Source: Flavobacteriales bacterium
Lineage (GTDB): Bacteria > Bacteroidota > Bacteroidia > CAIKAF01
Assembly: GCA_025451235.1 (NCBI GenBank)
Contig: JANWKT010000001.1
Span: forward strand, 124,001 to 188,000
Direction of reading: 5' to 3'
DNA: 64,000 bases
Every line of letters begins with the position of its first letter. Within the stretch, counting starts at the first letter, position 1. The position numbers and the translations under genes are program-made. Positions 1 to 8,686 of this stretch are shown one piece after another. The notes beneath the pieces were generated by a model, which worked only from the letters and a program-made list of their open reading frames with translations, searched no databases and had not been told where the DNA came from.

Positions 1-1
1 A

Positions 2-544
2 TGGAAAGTAAAAGGGCAATGGTTTATTCCACTTACCAAAAACGAAAAATTTGTTTTAATGGCCAGGGGAGAAATGGGATTCCTGGGATATTATAATCCT
101 GATATTGGTGTAACACCCTTTAAAAGGTTCTTCTTAGGTGGAGATGGGCTTACCGGATTCAATATTGATGGTAGAGAGATCATTGCTTGCCGTGGATACC
201 AAAATTCATCATTAACACCTGGATTTAATGGAAATGCGGCCAGTGCAGTTGGAGGGGGAGTGTATACCAAATATACATTGGAGTTCAGGTACCTGATCTC
301 ACCGAATCCACAAAGTAAGATCTTTGCTTTGGCTTTCATGGAAGCCGGAAACTCCTGGGCAGATGTAAGGGATTTTCAGCCTTTCAAACTCAACCGGAGC
401 GTTGGAGTGGGGGTAAGAATATTCCTGCCGATGTTTGGATTATTGGGAGTTGATTACGGATGGGGATTTGATCCTATACCCGGAGTGGATGAAAGTAAAA
501 GACAAAAAGGAGTGTTCCACTTTATGATTGGACAACAGTTTTAA
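2..544 (+). CDS. bamA: BamA outer-membrane assembly factor, C-terminal part (5' end outside window)
   Basis: This is the C-terminal piece of a BamA/Omp85 protein, the beta-barrel that inserts other outer-membrane proteins. The frame is already open at base 2, so the gene begins before the window, and the ATG at 59 is internal. Visible signs are the barrel segment beginning WKVKGQWFIPL, the glycine-rich RxFxxGG-type strand (KRFFLGGDGLTGF), the following RGYQNSSLTP stretch, and a final strand ending in an aromatic residue (IGQQF), as Omp85 barrels do. About 180 residues of the usual 750-900 are present. The next gene, 27 bases on, is an OmpH/Skp chaperone, the usual neighbour of bamA in Bacteroidota, which supports the call. 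Confidence 0.9.
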   Translation, partial: WKVKGQWFIPLTKNEKFVLMARGEMGFLGYYNPDIGVTPFKRFFLGGDGLTGFNIDGREIIACRGYQNSSLTPGFNGNAASAVGGGVYTKYTLEFRYLISPNPQSKIFALAFMEAGNSWADVRDFQPFKLNRSVGVGVRIFLPMFGLLGVDYGWGFDPIPGVDESKRQKGVFHFMIGQQF

Positions 545-571
545 TAATTTTATAGATTTAAAAAAAGTAAC

Positions 572-1174
572 ATGAAAAATTTCCTCTTATTGATTGGTTT
601 TGTTGTTTCGACCCTGGGGATTTCAGCGCAGAAATTTGCCTATGTTGATACCGAATATATATTGAGTAATATCCCGGAATATACTGCTGCGAAAAAGGAA
701 TTGAACAGCATCTCTGTAAAATGGCAGAAAGAAATTGAGACCAAGATCGCAGAAGTGGATAAAATGTACAATGATCTTCAGGTAGAAAAAATTCTTCTTA
801 CCGAAGACCTTCGCATAAAAAGAGAAGAAGAGATCATTAAAAAAGAAAGAGAAGTAAAGGAGCTTCAAATGAAAAGATTTGGTGTGGATGGAGACTTGTT
901 CAAAAAACAACAGGAGTTGATTAAACCTATCCAGGACAAAGTATACAATGCCATTATGGAGATCAGCGAAAGCAAAGGATTTGGAATGGTATTCGATAAA
1001 TCAGGGACCACCACCGTTATTTATACCCAGGCCAAATACAATATCAGCGATGATGTGATCAGGCAATTGGGCTATGTACCAGGAGCCAATGAGACCGAAG
1101 AAGATGTAAAGGATGAAGAAGAAGGGGACCTGGAAAACAACGATAAGAACGATACTGAAAAAAAAGAAAAATAA
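572..1174 (+). CDS. OmpH/Skp family periplasmic chaperone
   Basis: A 200-residue OmpH/Skp-like chaperone that would hold unfolded outer-membrane proteins in the periplasm and pass them to BamA. Residues 1-19 form a signal peptide ending ISAQ. The mature protein starts KFAYVDTEYILSNIPEY, the typical OmpH opening, followed by a long charged coiled coil (about 45-115) rich in K, E and Q, and then the family's C-terminal return segment (GFGMVFDKSG). The last 30 residues are an acidic Glu/Asp/Lys tail beyond the usual domain. It sits between bamA and murI on the same strand, with only 3 bases before murI, so co-transcription is likely. Family assignment is firm; client range is inferred. Confidence 0.88.
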   Translation: MKNFLLLIGFVVSTLGISAQKFAYVDTEYILSNIPEYTAAKKELNSISVKWQKEIETKIAEVDKMYNDLQVEKILLTEDLRIKREEEIIKKEREVKELQMKRFGVDGDLFKKQQELIKPIQDKVYNAIMEISESKGFGMVFDKSGTTTVIYTQAKYNISDDVIRQLGYVPGANETEEDVKDEEEGDLENNDKNDTEKKEK

Positions 1175-1177
1175 TTC

Positions 1178-2020
1178 ATGCCCGCATCCCTCTCTTCGGC
1201 ACCCATAGGCATATTTGATTCAGGGGTTGGAGGTCTTACCGTTTTAAAAAGCATTCGAAAAGAGCTGGGTCAATACGATTATATTTACCTAGGAGATAAT
1301 GCACGAGCACCTTATGGACCCCGATCGTTTGAAGTTATTTATCAGTATACCCTAGAAGCAGTAGAAAAACTTTTCTCCATGGGTTGTCACCTGGTGATCC
1401 TGGCTTGCAATACTGCCTCAGCAAAGGCATTAAGAACCATTCAGCAAAATGACCTGCCTAAGATAGCACCTGATAAAAGAGTATTAGGGGTGATCCGGCC
1501 CACCACAGAGAATATTCATTTATATACCCAATCGAAACATGTGGGTATTCTTGCTACCTACGGAACGGTAAAATCGGATTCATACGTCATCGAGATCAAT
1601 AAATTTTCACCCGACATTGTGGTGAGCCAGGAGGCCTGCCCCATTTGGGTTCCATTGGTTGAAAATAATGAATACCATACCGAAGGAGGGAAATATTTTA
1701 TTCAAAAACATGTAGAGGCTTTATTCAATAAAGATCCCAAGATCGATACCCTGATCCTGGGATGCACCCACTACCCTATTTTGGTGAATGAATTAAAAAA
1801 ATTTGTGCCTGACCATGTTACCATTCTATCGCAAGGTGAAATTGTGGCTGGTCAGCTCAAAGATTATCTCAAAAGACATCCTGAAATGGACGCGAAATGC
1901 TCCAAAGGAGGGACCATTCAATATTTGACTACCGAAGACCCTGCCAGCTTTCAGGAAAAGGCCGGTATTTTTATGGATGAAAAGATTGAGGTGAAGCATG
2001 TGGAATTGGGGATAAAATAA
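1178..2020 (+). CDS. murI: Glutamate racemase
   Basis: Glutamate racemase interconverts L- and D-glutamate and supplies D-Glu for peptidoglycan in the cytoplasm. The 280 residues carry the family signatures: GIFDSGVGGL (11-20, with Asp14/Ser15), CNTASA with catalytic Cys77, and LGCTHYP with catalytic Cys196. Length is normal for the family. The ATG at 1178 lies 3 bases after the OmpH stop, so translation is probably coupled. Grouping a racemase with bamA and ompH is common in Bacteroidota and links wall precursor supply to envelope assembly genes. Confidence 0.96.
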   Translation: MPASLSSAPIGIFDSGVGGLTVLKSIRKELGQYDYIYLGDNARAPYGPRSFEVIYQYTLEAVEKLFSMGCHLVILACNTASAKALRTIQQNDLPKIAPDKRVLGVIRPTTENIHLYTQSKHVGILATYGTVKSDSYVIEINKFSPDIVVSQEACPIWVPLVENNEYHTEGGKYFIQKHVEALFNKDPKIDTLILGCTHYPILVNELKKFVPDHVTILSQGEIVAGQLKDYLKRHPEMDAKCSKGGTIQYLTTEDPASFQEKAGIFMDEKIEVKHVELGIK

Positions 2021-2046
2021 ATCCGTTATTTAAATTTTTATCCCAT

Positions 2047-2131
2047 CGAAGTACGAATAAAACCATACGAACCTACGAACTACGGACCTCAACTGGAGCA
2101 GTTCGTAGGTTCGTAAAAAGTTCGTACTTCG
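2047..2131. repeat. Large nested inverted repeat downstream of murI
   Basis: Two perfect inverted repeats are nested. The outer arms are 11 bp (2047-2057 and 2121-2131, CGAAGTACGAA and its complement). The inner arms are 16 bp (2066-2081 and 2100-2115, TACGAACCTACGAACT and its complement). The centre is 18 bases. The motif TACGAAC recurs within the arms. It may act as the 3' end structure of the bamA-ompH-murI transcript, although there is no clean T-run, or be a member of a dispersed intergenic palindrome family. Confidence 0.85.
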
Positions 2132-2222
2132 CTGAGTGGCCTACCTATTTATCATTAAATTAACACCTGTATGGTGCTTATTGGTTTGAAAATTGGTATG
2201 TTTAATATGTAAAATAATTATC

Positions 2223-2942
2223 ATGAAGAAAATATCAGCTGTTATCATCGTTTTTGCATCCATCACCTTTGCCCAGGCGCAAAATGGTTTTATTAACGGA
2301 TTGTTTACCGCAAACAATGGAACCCAGCTCACCAACGATAATATGGTAGAAGGTCTCATGGAAGCCTTGAAGCTGGGTATCAATACTGCCTCAGGCAATG
2401 CCTCCAAAACCGATGGATTTTTTAAAAACCCAGAGATATTTATTCCATTCCCCAAGGAAGCCGAAAAAGTAAGGTCGACTGTGGAAGGAATGGGCATGAA
2501 AAAGCAGGTAGATGATTTTGTAATGAAACTCAACCGTGCTGCTGAAAAAGCTTCAGAAAAAGCGGCTCCTATTTTCCTGGACGCATTGAAGCAAATGACC
2601 TTTACCGACGCCTTGAATATTTTACAAGCCAAAGATGATGCGGCTACCCAATACCTGAAGGCAAAGACCATGACCCCGTTAACCGAGGCCTTTGCTCCGG
2701 TGATCAATGATGCCTTAAGTGAAGTAGGTGCAACCCAAGCCTGGAAGGTAATTGCCGATACCTATAACAATATCCCTTTTACACAGAAAGTAAATCCTGA
2801 CCTGGGAAAATATACCACCGAAAAAGCGTTGATCGGTATTTTTAAATTGGTAAGCCAGGAAGAAATGAAGATCCGTAAAGATCCTGCTGCTTTTGGGAAC
2901 AATATTATCCAAAACGTTTTTGGTGCGTTTACTGGAAATTAA
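2223..2942 (+). CDS. DUF4197 domain-containing protein
   Basis: A 239-residue secreted protein of the DUF4197 family, function unknown. The ATG at 2223 is chosen because it opens a signal peptide (MKKISAVIIVFASITFAQAQ, cleaved near residue 20); an earlier in-frame start at 2193 would add ten residues ahead of it. Family landmarks are the EALKLGINTA segment, the SKTDGFFKNP motif, a LNRAAEKASEKAAPIFLDA helix, TFTDALNIL and the closing VNPDLGKY and EMKIRKDPAA segments. It stands alone on this strand, with a palindrome upstream and convergent genes downstream. A periplasmic location is inferred from the signal peptide. Confidence 0.88.
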   Translation: MKKISAVIIVFASITFAQAQNGFINGLFTANNGTQLTNDNMVEGLMEALKLGINTASGNASKTDGFFKNPEIFIPFPKEAEKVRSTVEGMGMKKQVDDFVMKLNRAAEKASEKAAPIFLDALKQMTFTDALNILQAKDDAATQYLKAKTMTPLTEAFAPVINDALSEVGATQAWKVIADTYNNIPFTQKVNPDLGKYTTEKALIGIFKLVSQEEMKIRKDPAAFGNNIIQNVFGAFTGN

Positions 2943-3121
2943 AAAAAAGACGTAGGACCACTGCGCTTTAAGACGTAAGACTTAAGACAAAAATTATTCA
3001 GGATTCCTCCTTACAATTCGTTAGTGTACTCCGTTTAATCTTTTCACAAGCAAATAGGTCAGCAGGTAACCGACCCTGCTTGGGTAGTTATTTATTTTCA
3101 TATTCATTTTTACCAATATAT

Positions 3122-3136
3122 GGCCCCTTCGGGGTC
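3122..3136. terminator. Short hairpin between convergent genes
   Basis: The core GGCCCCTTCGGGGTC forms a GC-rich hairpin with a TTC loop and is followed on the + strand by TTCTTT. It lies at the junction of the DUF4197 gene (+) and a membrane-protein gene (-). It is a plausible terminator for the + strand but is 180 bases past the stop. The rest of the 2943-3140 gap shows nothing else I can assign. Confidence 0.35.
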
Positions 3137-3140
3137 TTCT

Positions 3141-3740
3141 TTACGCCTTTTTCTTTTTACTTACTTTCAAATTCAGTCCTGAATATTTTTCCATCGCTTC
3201 GATGATCTCTTTGGCATCCCAGCTGGGAATGTTCTTACCGAAGCGAACGGATTCGTTTTCACTGGTAAGCATCATTGACCCATCCGCGATTAAATAATTG
3301 ATCTCATTCTGGGCCACAGCAAAGCCATAATAGTCAAAGGTTTTACCAGTTAGTGGATGAATGGCAAAATCGTCCTTTACACCCGAAATGATCTTGGTAT
3401 GTTGATTTAATGGGATTGTTTTTATTTTTTTCTTCTTAAAAATCTTTCTAAATATTTCTACCCGGTCGCCGTACATCAGCAACGTCTCCACCATAAAAAC
3501 ATTTTTCATATAGGTCCGGGTAACGAGGAAATACTGAAATAAAATAAGTGATGGTACCATATATAAAAGTGTCCTAAACCATTCATCCTTATCGATATAC
3601 TGCAGGATGTACAATGGAGGGATCACAAATGATCCAATAATCTGCAACCAAAAACCAGCTTTTAGAATGGGTTTAAGGTTCGGTCGGATGGTCACTTCCA
3701 AATGATCCTCCTTTTTTGAAAACGAAAAGTAATGGGTCAT
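3141..3740 (-). CDS. Conserved hypothetical membrane protein (two TM segments)
   Basis: A 199-residue protein I cannot assign to a named family. Two hydrophobic helices lie at about residues 29-47 and 53-73. A cytoplasm-like C-terminal half follows, with a basic patch (KIFKKKKIKTI, about 98-108) and a Lys-rich end (VSKKKKA). The C-terminal half resembles PH-like or YcxB-like membrane proteins, in which two helices precede a small beta domain, but this is only an impression. It lies 61 bases downstream of the PAP2-like gene on the same strand and may be the last member of the rpoN transcript. Confidence 0.6.
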   Translation of the reverse strand: MTHYFSFSKKEDHLEVTIRPNLKPILKAGFWLQIIGSFVIPPLYILQYIDKDEWFRTLLYMVPSLILFQYFLVTRTYMKNVFMVETLLMYGDRVEIFRKIFKKKKIKTIPLNQHTKIISGVKDDFAIHPLTGKTFDYYGFAVAQNEINYLIADGSMMLTSENESVRFGKNIPSWDAKEIIEAMEKYSGLNLKVSKKKKA

Positions 3741-3803
3741 GCAAGCACTAAATTATAAAAACCTTTGAATGAATTTCACGGTTTAAAAAACAAATTGAAC
3801 ACT

Positions 3804-4442
3804 TTAAATAATACTTAATATTCTTGGCGATAAAAAACCCAAGATGAGGTATTGAGATAAAAATCCGGCGGCATAACCTGCAGCTACTTGTCCGGAACTA
3901 TGTGCACTTAGTTTCAACCTTGCAAAACCTACCAACCCCGAAGCGAAAACAAGAAAAAGAATAAGGTAGAACATATAATTATCTCCCCGGGGGGCCAAGG
4001 CGACTAACATTCCAGTTAATCCACCAATAGCCGCCATATGAATGCTGAGTTTATAAAACATGTTGATGAGGGTACATAACATCATGGTAGCAATCCCTGC
4101 AATCGCCACATTGTTCAATCCATCAGTGCCTGAAACTTTTTCAGTAGCGAACTTAATAAGCACATGGGCCAGTACGAAAAAAAATGTCCCAAACAATAAA
4201 GGCCATCTTCTCTCCTCCTTGGTGGGCATATGTACAGAGCTAATGGACTTATTGGATTTCATTATAAAAATGGAGATCAAAGGAAACAGGACGGTACAAC
4301 TGAACATGACGATGAGAATAAACCTTGAAAAAGCAGGATTGATCACAACGAAGAGCATATATCTTAAATAAATCGCCATTGCGATCAAAGGCATCAGCAA
4401 TGGATGGAATACATAGGATATGACATTCGCAAAAGTTCTCAA
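3804..4442 (-). CDS. PAP2-like polytopic membrane protein
   Basis: A 212-residue protein with about six membrane helices. Two histidines sit in segments like the PAP2 phosphatase motifs: SIHMAAIGGLTG (resembling the SGHxxxA motif) and ARLKLSAHSSGQVAAGYAAG (resembling the SRxxxxxHxxxDVxxG motif). The usual Asp after the second His is replaced by Gln, and the phosphate-binding KxxxxxxRP motif is not clear, so lipid phosphatase activity is uncertain. The start lies 1 base from the rpoN stop, so the two genes are almost certainly co-transcribed. Known PAP2 relatives dephosphorylate undecaprenyl or phosphatidyl lipids; applying that here is inference. Confidence 0.6.
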   Translation of the reverse strand: MRTFANVISYVFHPLLMPLIAMAIYLRYMLFVVINPAFSRFILIVMFSCTVLFPLISIFIMKSNKSISSVHMPTKEERRWPLLFGTFFFVLAHVLIKFATEKVSGTDGLNNVAIAGIATMMLCTLINMFYKLSIHMAAIGGLTGMLVALAPRGDNYMFYLILFLVFASGLVGFARLKLSAHSSGQVAAGYAAGFLSQYLILGFLSPRILSII

Positions 4443-4443
4443 A

Positions 4444-5931
4444 TTATAATTCCTTTCTTAAGCGTGCAACCGGAATATCCAATTGTTCTCTGTATTTGGC
4501 TACTGTACGACGGGCAATATTGTATCCTTTTTCTTTGAGGATATCAGCGAGCTTTTCATCGGTTAAGGGTCGTTTTTTATTTTCATTTCCAATACAATCC
4601 TGCAGGATCTTTTTTACTTCACGGGTCGAAACTTCCTCCCCATCATCCGTACTCAAGGATTCGGAGAAAAATGATTTCAATAAAAATGTGCCGAACGGAG
4701 TTTCAACATACTTACTATTCGCAACCCTGCTTACGGTAGAAATATCCAACCCTATGATATCTGCAATATCTTTTAATATCATAGGTCTTAACCGGGTTTC
4801 ATCGCCGGTAAGGAAATATTGATGCTGATATTCAATAATAGAACCCATCACTGCCATTAAGGTTTCCTGACGTTGTTTAATGGCATCAATGAACCATTTG
4901 GCAGCATCCAATTTTTGTTTTACAAAGATCACGGCATCTTTTGTGGTCCTGTCGGCGGTTTTTTTATTTTTGCTAAACCCTTCGAGCATTTCGCTATAGG
5001 TGCGACTGATCCGTAATTCAGGGGCATTTTTCGCATTCAGGTACAGCTCCAGTTTTCCATCCACATTGTGCAATATAAAATCCGGAATGATGGTTTGCAT
5101 TCCTCTGCTGGATTGGGCTACCGAACTTCCAGGTTTAGGGTTAAGGTGAAGTATCTCCGCAATCGCTTCCTTTAATTCATCATCCTGTATTCCTAATTTT
5201 TTCTGGATCTTATCGTAATGTTTTTTGGTAAACTCATCAAAGCATTTGGTGAGTATCTTGATGGCAGTATCGGTTGACCCATTCTGATCCTCTTTTTTCT
5301 TCAACTGTATCACCAAACATTCCTGAAGGTTTCTTGCACCAATTCCAGGCGGATCAAAATCCTGAATGATGGCCAATAACTCTTCCACATCCTCTTTGGT
5401 GGCTTCAATATTTTGGGAAAAGGCCATATCATCCACCATGGATTCTACATCCCGCATCAGGTATCCATCATCATCAATATTCCCGATGATATGCCTTGCA
5501 ATGGCCTGGTGTTTTTCCGTTAACGGCCTTAAACCCACCTGGGCGATCAGCAGTTCATGAAATCCTTGTCCGGCGCTGAATGGAATTTCCCGCTGCTCAT
5601 CATCACCGCTATAATTATTGGATTGTGTCTTATAATAAGGCTCATCGTCAGTGCCCAGGTATTCATTGATATCAATGTCCTCGTTTTTATTTTCGAGTTC
5701 TATCCCTTCGTCCGTCGTTTCAAAATCATCTTCGAATTCACTTTCATCAGCATCATTCTCTTCATTGTTTTCATACTCATCATCCCCTTCTTCCAATGCT
5801 GGATTACTTTCCAATTCCTCCTTGATCCTTTGTTCTAAAACGGCCGTTGGCACCTGCAGCAATTTCATCAATTGAATTTGCTGGGGGCTTAACTTTTGTA
5901 ATAGTTTTTGTTGTAAACTTTGCTTCAACAT
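4444..5931 (-). CDS. rpoN: RNA polymerase sigma-54 factor
   Basis: Sigma-54 directs RNA polymerase to -24/-12 promoters and needs an AAA+ activator. The 495-residue protein has all three parts. The N-terminal activator-interacting region is Gln/Leu-rich (KLSPQQIQLMKLLQVP, about 12-27). It is followed by a strongly acidic linker (about 45-95), the core-binding domain, and the C-terminal DNA-binding domain ending in the RpoN box ARRTVAKYRE near residues 474-483. The acidic linker is normal for Bacteroidota. No sigma-54 activator gene is visible in the window. The gene leads a tight group with a PAP2-like gene. Confidence 0.96.
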   Translation of the reverse strand: MLKQSLQQKLLQKLSPQQIQLMKLLQVPTAVLEQRIKEELESNPALEEGDDEYENNEENDADESEFEDDFETTDEGIELENKNEDIDINEYLGTDDEPYYKTQSNNYSGDDEQREIPFSAGQGFHELLIAQVGLRPLTEKHQAIARHIIGNIDDDGYLMRDVESMVDDMAFSQNIEATKEDVEELLAIIQDFDPPGIGARNLQECLVIQLKKKEDQNGSTDTAIKILTKCFDEFTKKHYDKIQKKLGIQDDELKEAIAEILHLNPKPGSSVAQSSRGMQTIIPDFILHNVDGKLELYLNAKNAPELRISRTYSEMLEGFSKNKKTADRTTKDAVIFVKQKLDAAKWFIDAIKQRQETLMAVMGSIIEYQHQYFLTGDETRLRPMILKDIADIIGLDISTVSRVANSKYVETPFGTFLLKSFFSESLSTDDGEEVSTREVKKILQDCIGNENKKRPLTDEKLADILKEKGYNIARRTVAKYREQLDIPVARLRKEL

Positions 5932-6002
5932 CAGAGGTTCTCCATTTTGTGTTAAATATTTTCTACCTGGCGCACTTTATCTATTAGAATCATGTGCCGT
6001 AA

Positions 6003-6033
6003 CAAATCTAACGAACTGGGTTCAAATAGTCAA
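6003..6033 (-). promoter_or_regulatory. Candidate Bacteroidota promoter for rpoN
   Basis: On the minus strand, TTG (6031-6033) is followed after 20 bases by TAGATTTG (6003-6010), a full match to the TAnnTTTG -7 element. This leaves about a 65-base leader before the rpoN ATG. Inferred from consensus only. Confidence 0.5.
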
Positions 6034-6095
6034 GAAGAGGTACGATTTTTGTGGAGAATAGTTACCTCCAGGGCAAAACCTTAACTTTTAATCAC

Positions 6096-6701
6096 TTATT
6101 TATTAAGATTTGTATACAATTGTGCCTGTGAAGAGGCCAGAATATACTTCCCAACTATATCAAATTCCAGATTTACTGTACTTCCTTTTACCAGGCCTTT
6201 AAAATTGGTATGATCAAAGGTATAGGGGATCACCGCCACTGAAAACTTTCCGGGCAATGATTGTACAACGGTTAAGCTTATTCCATTTACACAGATGGAT
6301 CCTTTTTGTACAGTAATAAATTCCTTTGAATCATACTCGAAATAAAATTCCCAACTCCCATTCTGATCCCTGATGTCCTTTACCACAGCAGTACAATCTA
6401 CATGTCCTTGCACAATATGCCCATCCAGTCGATCACCTAATTTAAGACATCTTTCCAGGTTGATCTCATTGCCTACTTCCAACTTACCCAAATTGGTTTT
6501 ATCCAACGTTTCTTTGATGGCTGTAACGGTATAGCAGTCCGGGCCCATTCCATCAACTGTAAGACAAACCCCATTATGAGCTATGGATTGATCGACTTTG
6601 AGTTCAGCTAAGAAGGAAGATTCAATAGAAAAGGTGAGATTATCACCACCAGGTGTAATGGATCTTACTTTTCCTACAGTTTCTATGATTCCCGTAAACA
6701 T
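6096..6701 (-). CDS. ribE: Riboflavin synthase, alpha chain
   Basis: Riboflavin synthase dismutates two 6,7-dimethyl-8-ribityllumazine molecules into riboflavin. The 201 residues contain two lumazine-binding repeats: MFTGIIETVGKV opens the first and LDGHIVQGHVDCTAVV opens the second near residue 95. The GVCLTV and GISLTVV segments are the matching strand pairs of each repeat. Length is typical. The gene stands alone on the minus strand behind rpoN's upstream region, with no other rib gene nearby and no recognisable FMN riboswitch in the 300 bases upstream. Confidence 0.96.
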   Translation of the reverse strand: MFTGIIETVGKVRSITPGGDNLTFSIESSFLAELKVDQSIAHNGVCLTVDGMGPDCYTVTAIKETLDKTNLGKLEVGNEINLERCLKLGDRLDGHIVQGHVDCTAVVKDIRDQNGSWEFYFEYDSKEFITVQKGSICVNGISLTVVQSLPGKFSVAVIPYTFDHTNFKGLVKGSTVNLEFDIVGKYILASSQAQLYTNLNK

Positions 6702-6865
6702 CGTATAAAGATATGGTTTTTTTGTTGGATTTTTTCCGATGGTCGTAGCTTCGCTTCTCCTGTTTTTGCTTCATACAGAATATTTGCCTGCTGCGCTACG
6801 CTTAGCAGGTGATGGGTTCCCGAAGAATTCGCAGATTTATTTGCAGAATTCTTTCTTTTATTGTG

Positions 6866-6914
6866 CTCATGCTCTCACCATCTCGGCTCAGCCGAGACGG
6901 TTCGGGTTCATGAG
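6866..6914. repeat. Intergenic hairpin between ribE and the lipoprotein gene
   Basis: TCTCGGCT (6881-6888) and AGCCGAGA (6890-6897) form a perfect 8-bp inverted repeat. Outer arms CTCATG/CATGAG (6866-6871, 6909-6914) could extend the structure. No T-run adjoins it. The surrounding bases 6702-6865 contain further short inverted repeats, such as AGAATTC/GAATTCT and CCTGCT/AGCAGG, but no convincing gene. Confidence 0.55.
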
Positions 6915-6939
6915 TATAAACCTTTTAAATAATAAACAA

Positions 6940-6976
6940 AAAGCCCTCATCCCGGTTGAACCGAGACGAGGGCTTT
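6940..6976 (-). terminator. Terminator of the coiled-coil lipoprotein gene
   Basis: AAAGCCCTC (6940-6948) and GAGGGCTTT (6968-6976) form a perfect 9-bp stem. On the minus strand it is followed by TTTGTTTATT, a U-rich tail, and it starts 24 bases after the stop of the lipoprotein gene. An inner CGGTT/AACCG pairing extends the hairpin. Confidence 0.8.
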
Positions 6977-7000
6977 CATTTTAAAAAATAAGGATGAAAA

Positions 7001-7870
7001 TTATTCTAACATTAATACACAATACTTGCTGTTGCTCCAGAATCTGGTGGCATCATTGATCACAAGTTTGGTAGTTTTATTCCCTTCTTTTACCATGGTA
7101 TAGCTATTGGAAGGATGAGATGTTTTTAAAGTAACTTTTTTAGCTCCTAACGGGATCTCATTTACTTTTCTTTTATCCGTTTTGGTAAAGTAATCAAGAT
7201 TTACATCCGCACTTAATTTAGAACCTGCTTTCGCATTAAAGGCTCCCCCTTTATCCAATACCTTGTTAGCCGTAAGCTCTTTGAAAGTTCCCATGCAATA
7301 GAAAACGGTATTCAATTCCTGGTCCTGGTTCTCAATAGTAACCTTGTTATCATTGGTAACCTGGGTTAAACTATCTTTTTCTTTAGCAAGGATCTCTACC
7401 CTGATATTCAAAGTAGCCAACTGTTCTTTTAGCTGGGTGATCTCTTTTTCTTTATCAACGATCTGTTGATTAAGATTAGCGATCAGTTCCTCCAGTTGTT
7501 TATTTTGCTTACCGGAACTTTTTATTTTTTTGTTCAGGGCATCAATTTTAGCTTTGTTCTCATCCATTAATTGTTGGATGATGTTGATGCTTTCCTGGAT
7601 CTTTTCTCTTTTATCATCCGTTAAATCGGCCTCTCCCTCCACAGAATTATCACTAATGATCCCTTCGTTTCTTTTTACTTCTTCCAATCGATCATAAATG
7701 GTATTCATTTCGGCAATATAGCCATTGATGTTTTCGGTATTTCCGCCATTGATCTCTTCAAGACTATCAAGCTTAGCTTGCATTTCTTTTAATTTGGCAT
7801 TGCTACCGCCTCCGCATGAGCTTAGCATGAATGCCAAGACTGAAGCAGAAATGAAAAATATTTTCTTCAT
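7001..7870 (-). CDS. Coiled-coil lipoprotein
   Basis: A 289-residue lipoprotein. The signal peptide ends in a lipobox (LSSC, Cys19), followed by a GGGSN stretch typical of surface-exposed Bacteroidota lipoproteins. Residues about 25-190 are a long heptad-rich coiled coil (K, E, Q, L, N). The last 100 residues form a small globular domain containing FYCMGTFKEL and ending NSKYCVLMLE. The layout is like a family in which some members are called Cbp1-type collagen-binding adhesins, but I cannot confirm that name from sequence alone. A -7-like TAGATTTG lies at 7902-7909 on the minus strand without a clear -33 box. It has its own terminator, so it is likely monocistronic. Confidence 0.7.
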   Translation of the reverse strand: MKKIFFISASVLAFMLSSCGGGSNAKLKEMQAKLDSLEEINGGNTENINGYIAEMNTIYDRLEEVKRNEGIISDNSVEGEADLTDDKREKIQESINIIQQLMDENKAKIDALNKKIKSSGKQNKQLEELIANLNQQIVDKEKEITQLKEQLATLNIRVEILAKEKDSLTQVTNDNKVTIENQDQELNTVFYCMGTFKELTANKVLDKGGAFNAKAGSKLSADVNLDYFTKTDKRKVNEIPLGAKKVTLKTSHPSNSYTMVKEGNKTTKLVINDATRFWSNSKYCVLMLE

Positions 7871-8093
7871 ATTATTAATAGTTAAGTGTTTAATACTGCC
7901 ACAAATCTAGCATGAAATATGTTGAATTTTGTTACATAATACCCAGATTTAATTTTTTTTAGCTAACAATGGGCTGTCCCTACAGGTCCTCCGGAAGGGC
8001 TCAATGCCGCCCCAGTCGGCTTCCCGGACAAATCGGCCATCCTCCATACGCTGGAAATAGAAAAATCCTATTAAATCCTTAATTTTGGATGAA

Positions 8094-8501
8094 ATGCTCG
8101 AAAATCAGAACGGAATCATATTGTTCGACGGAGTTTGTAATTTTTGCCATTCTTCAGTAAATACCATCATCCGGTACGATAAAAAAAAATATTTCCGTTT
8201 TGCGCCCATCCAGTCGGCCCTTGGTCAGGAATTAATGAATAAATTCGGTTTAGATCCCATTCAATTCGATTCGGTCATTCTAATCGATCATAACAAAGCC
8301 TATACTTATTCCTCCGCGGTACTCCATATTCTCAAAAAAATGGGGGGTATTTTCTCTTTGGGTTATGTCTTTATCATCGTTCCACCCATTATCCGCAATG
8401 GGATCTATAAATGGTTTTCCCGAAACCGATATAAATGGTATGGAAAAAAGGATTCATGTATGGTTCCAACTGCTGAGATCAGAAGCAGGTTCATCAGTTA
8501 G
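8094..8501 (+). CDS. DCC family thiol-disulfide oxidoreductase-like protein (DUF393)
   Basis: A 135-residue DCC-family protein. The hallmark DGVCNFC motif (near residues 13-19) is present, followed by the FRFAPIQS segment where the family has F(x)PLQS. A hydrophobic segment near residues 85-100 and a YKWFSRNRYKWYG patch close the protein. The family has a thioredoxin-like fold with a CxxC-type pair; physiological substrates are not established. I choose the ATG at 8094 over a TTG at 8085. TAATTTTG (8080-8087), a perfect -7 element, ends only 6 bases before this ATG, so the transcript may have almost no leader, or this is chance. Confidence 0.85.
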   Translation: MLENQNGIILFDGVCNFCHSSVNTIIRYDKKKYFRFAPIQSALGQELMNKFGLDPIQFDSVILIDHNKAYTYSSAVLHILKKMGGIFSLGYVFIIVPPIIRNGIYKWFSRNRYKWYGKKDSCMVPTAEIRSRFIS

Positions 8502-8686
8502 CAATTAACCATTTTGAGGTTGATTATTCATATTAAAGTTGAAAACTTTTCCTTTCTTTTTTGTTGAAAACCCTTATGTAGGACCTTCATTTAACCCTCA
8601 GTTTTCTTTTCGTTATTGTTTACTTAATAAGTACTGAACCATTACATAATACCATTGCACTAACTTTGTGAATAACCACTAAGATC

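Noticed and set aside
6702-6865. A short reading frame and several small inverted repeats upstream of ribE; possible FMN riboswitch
   Set aside because: The frame lacks coding character and the known RFN-element helices cannot be drawn. I treat the region as non-coding.
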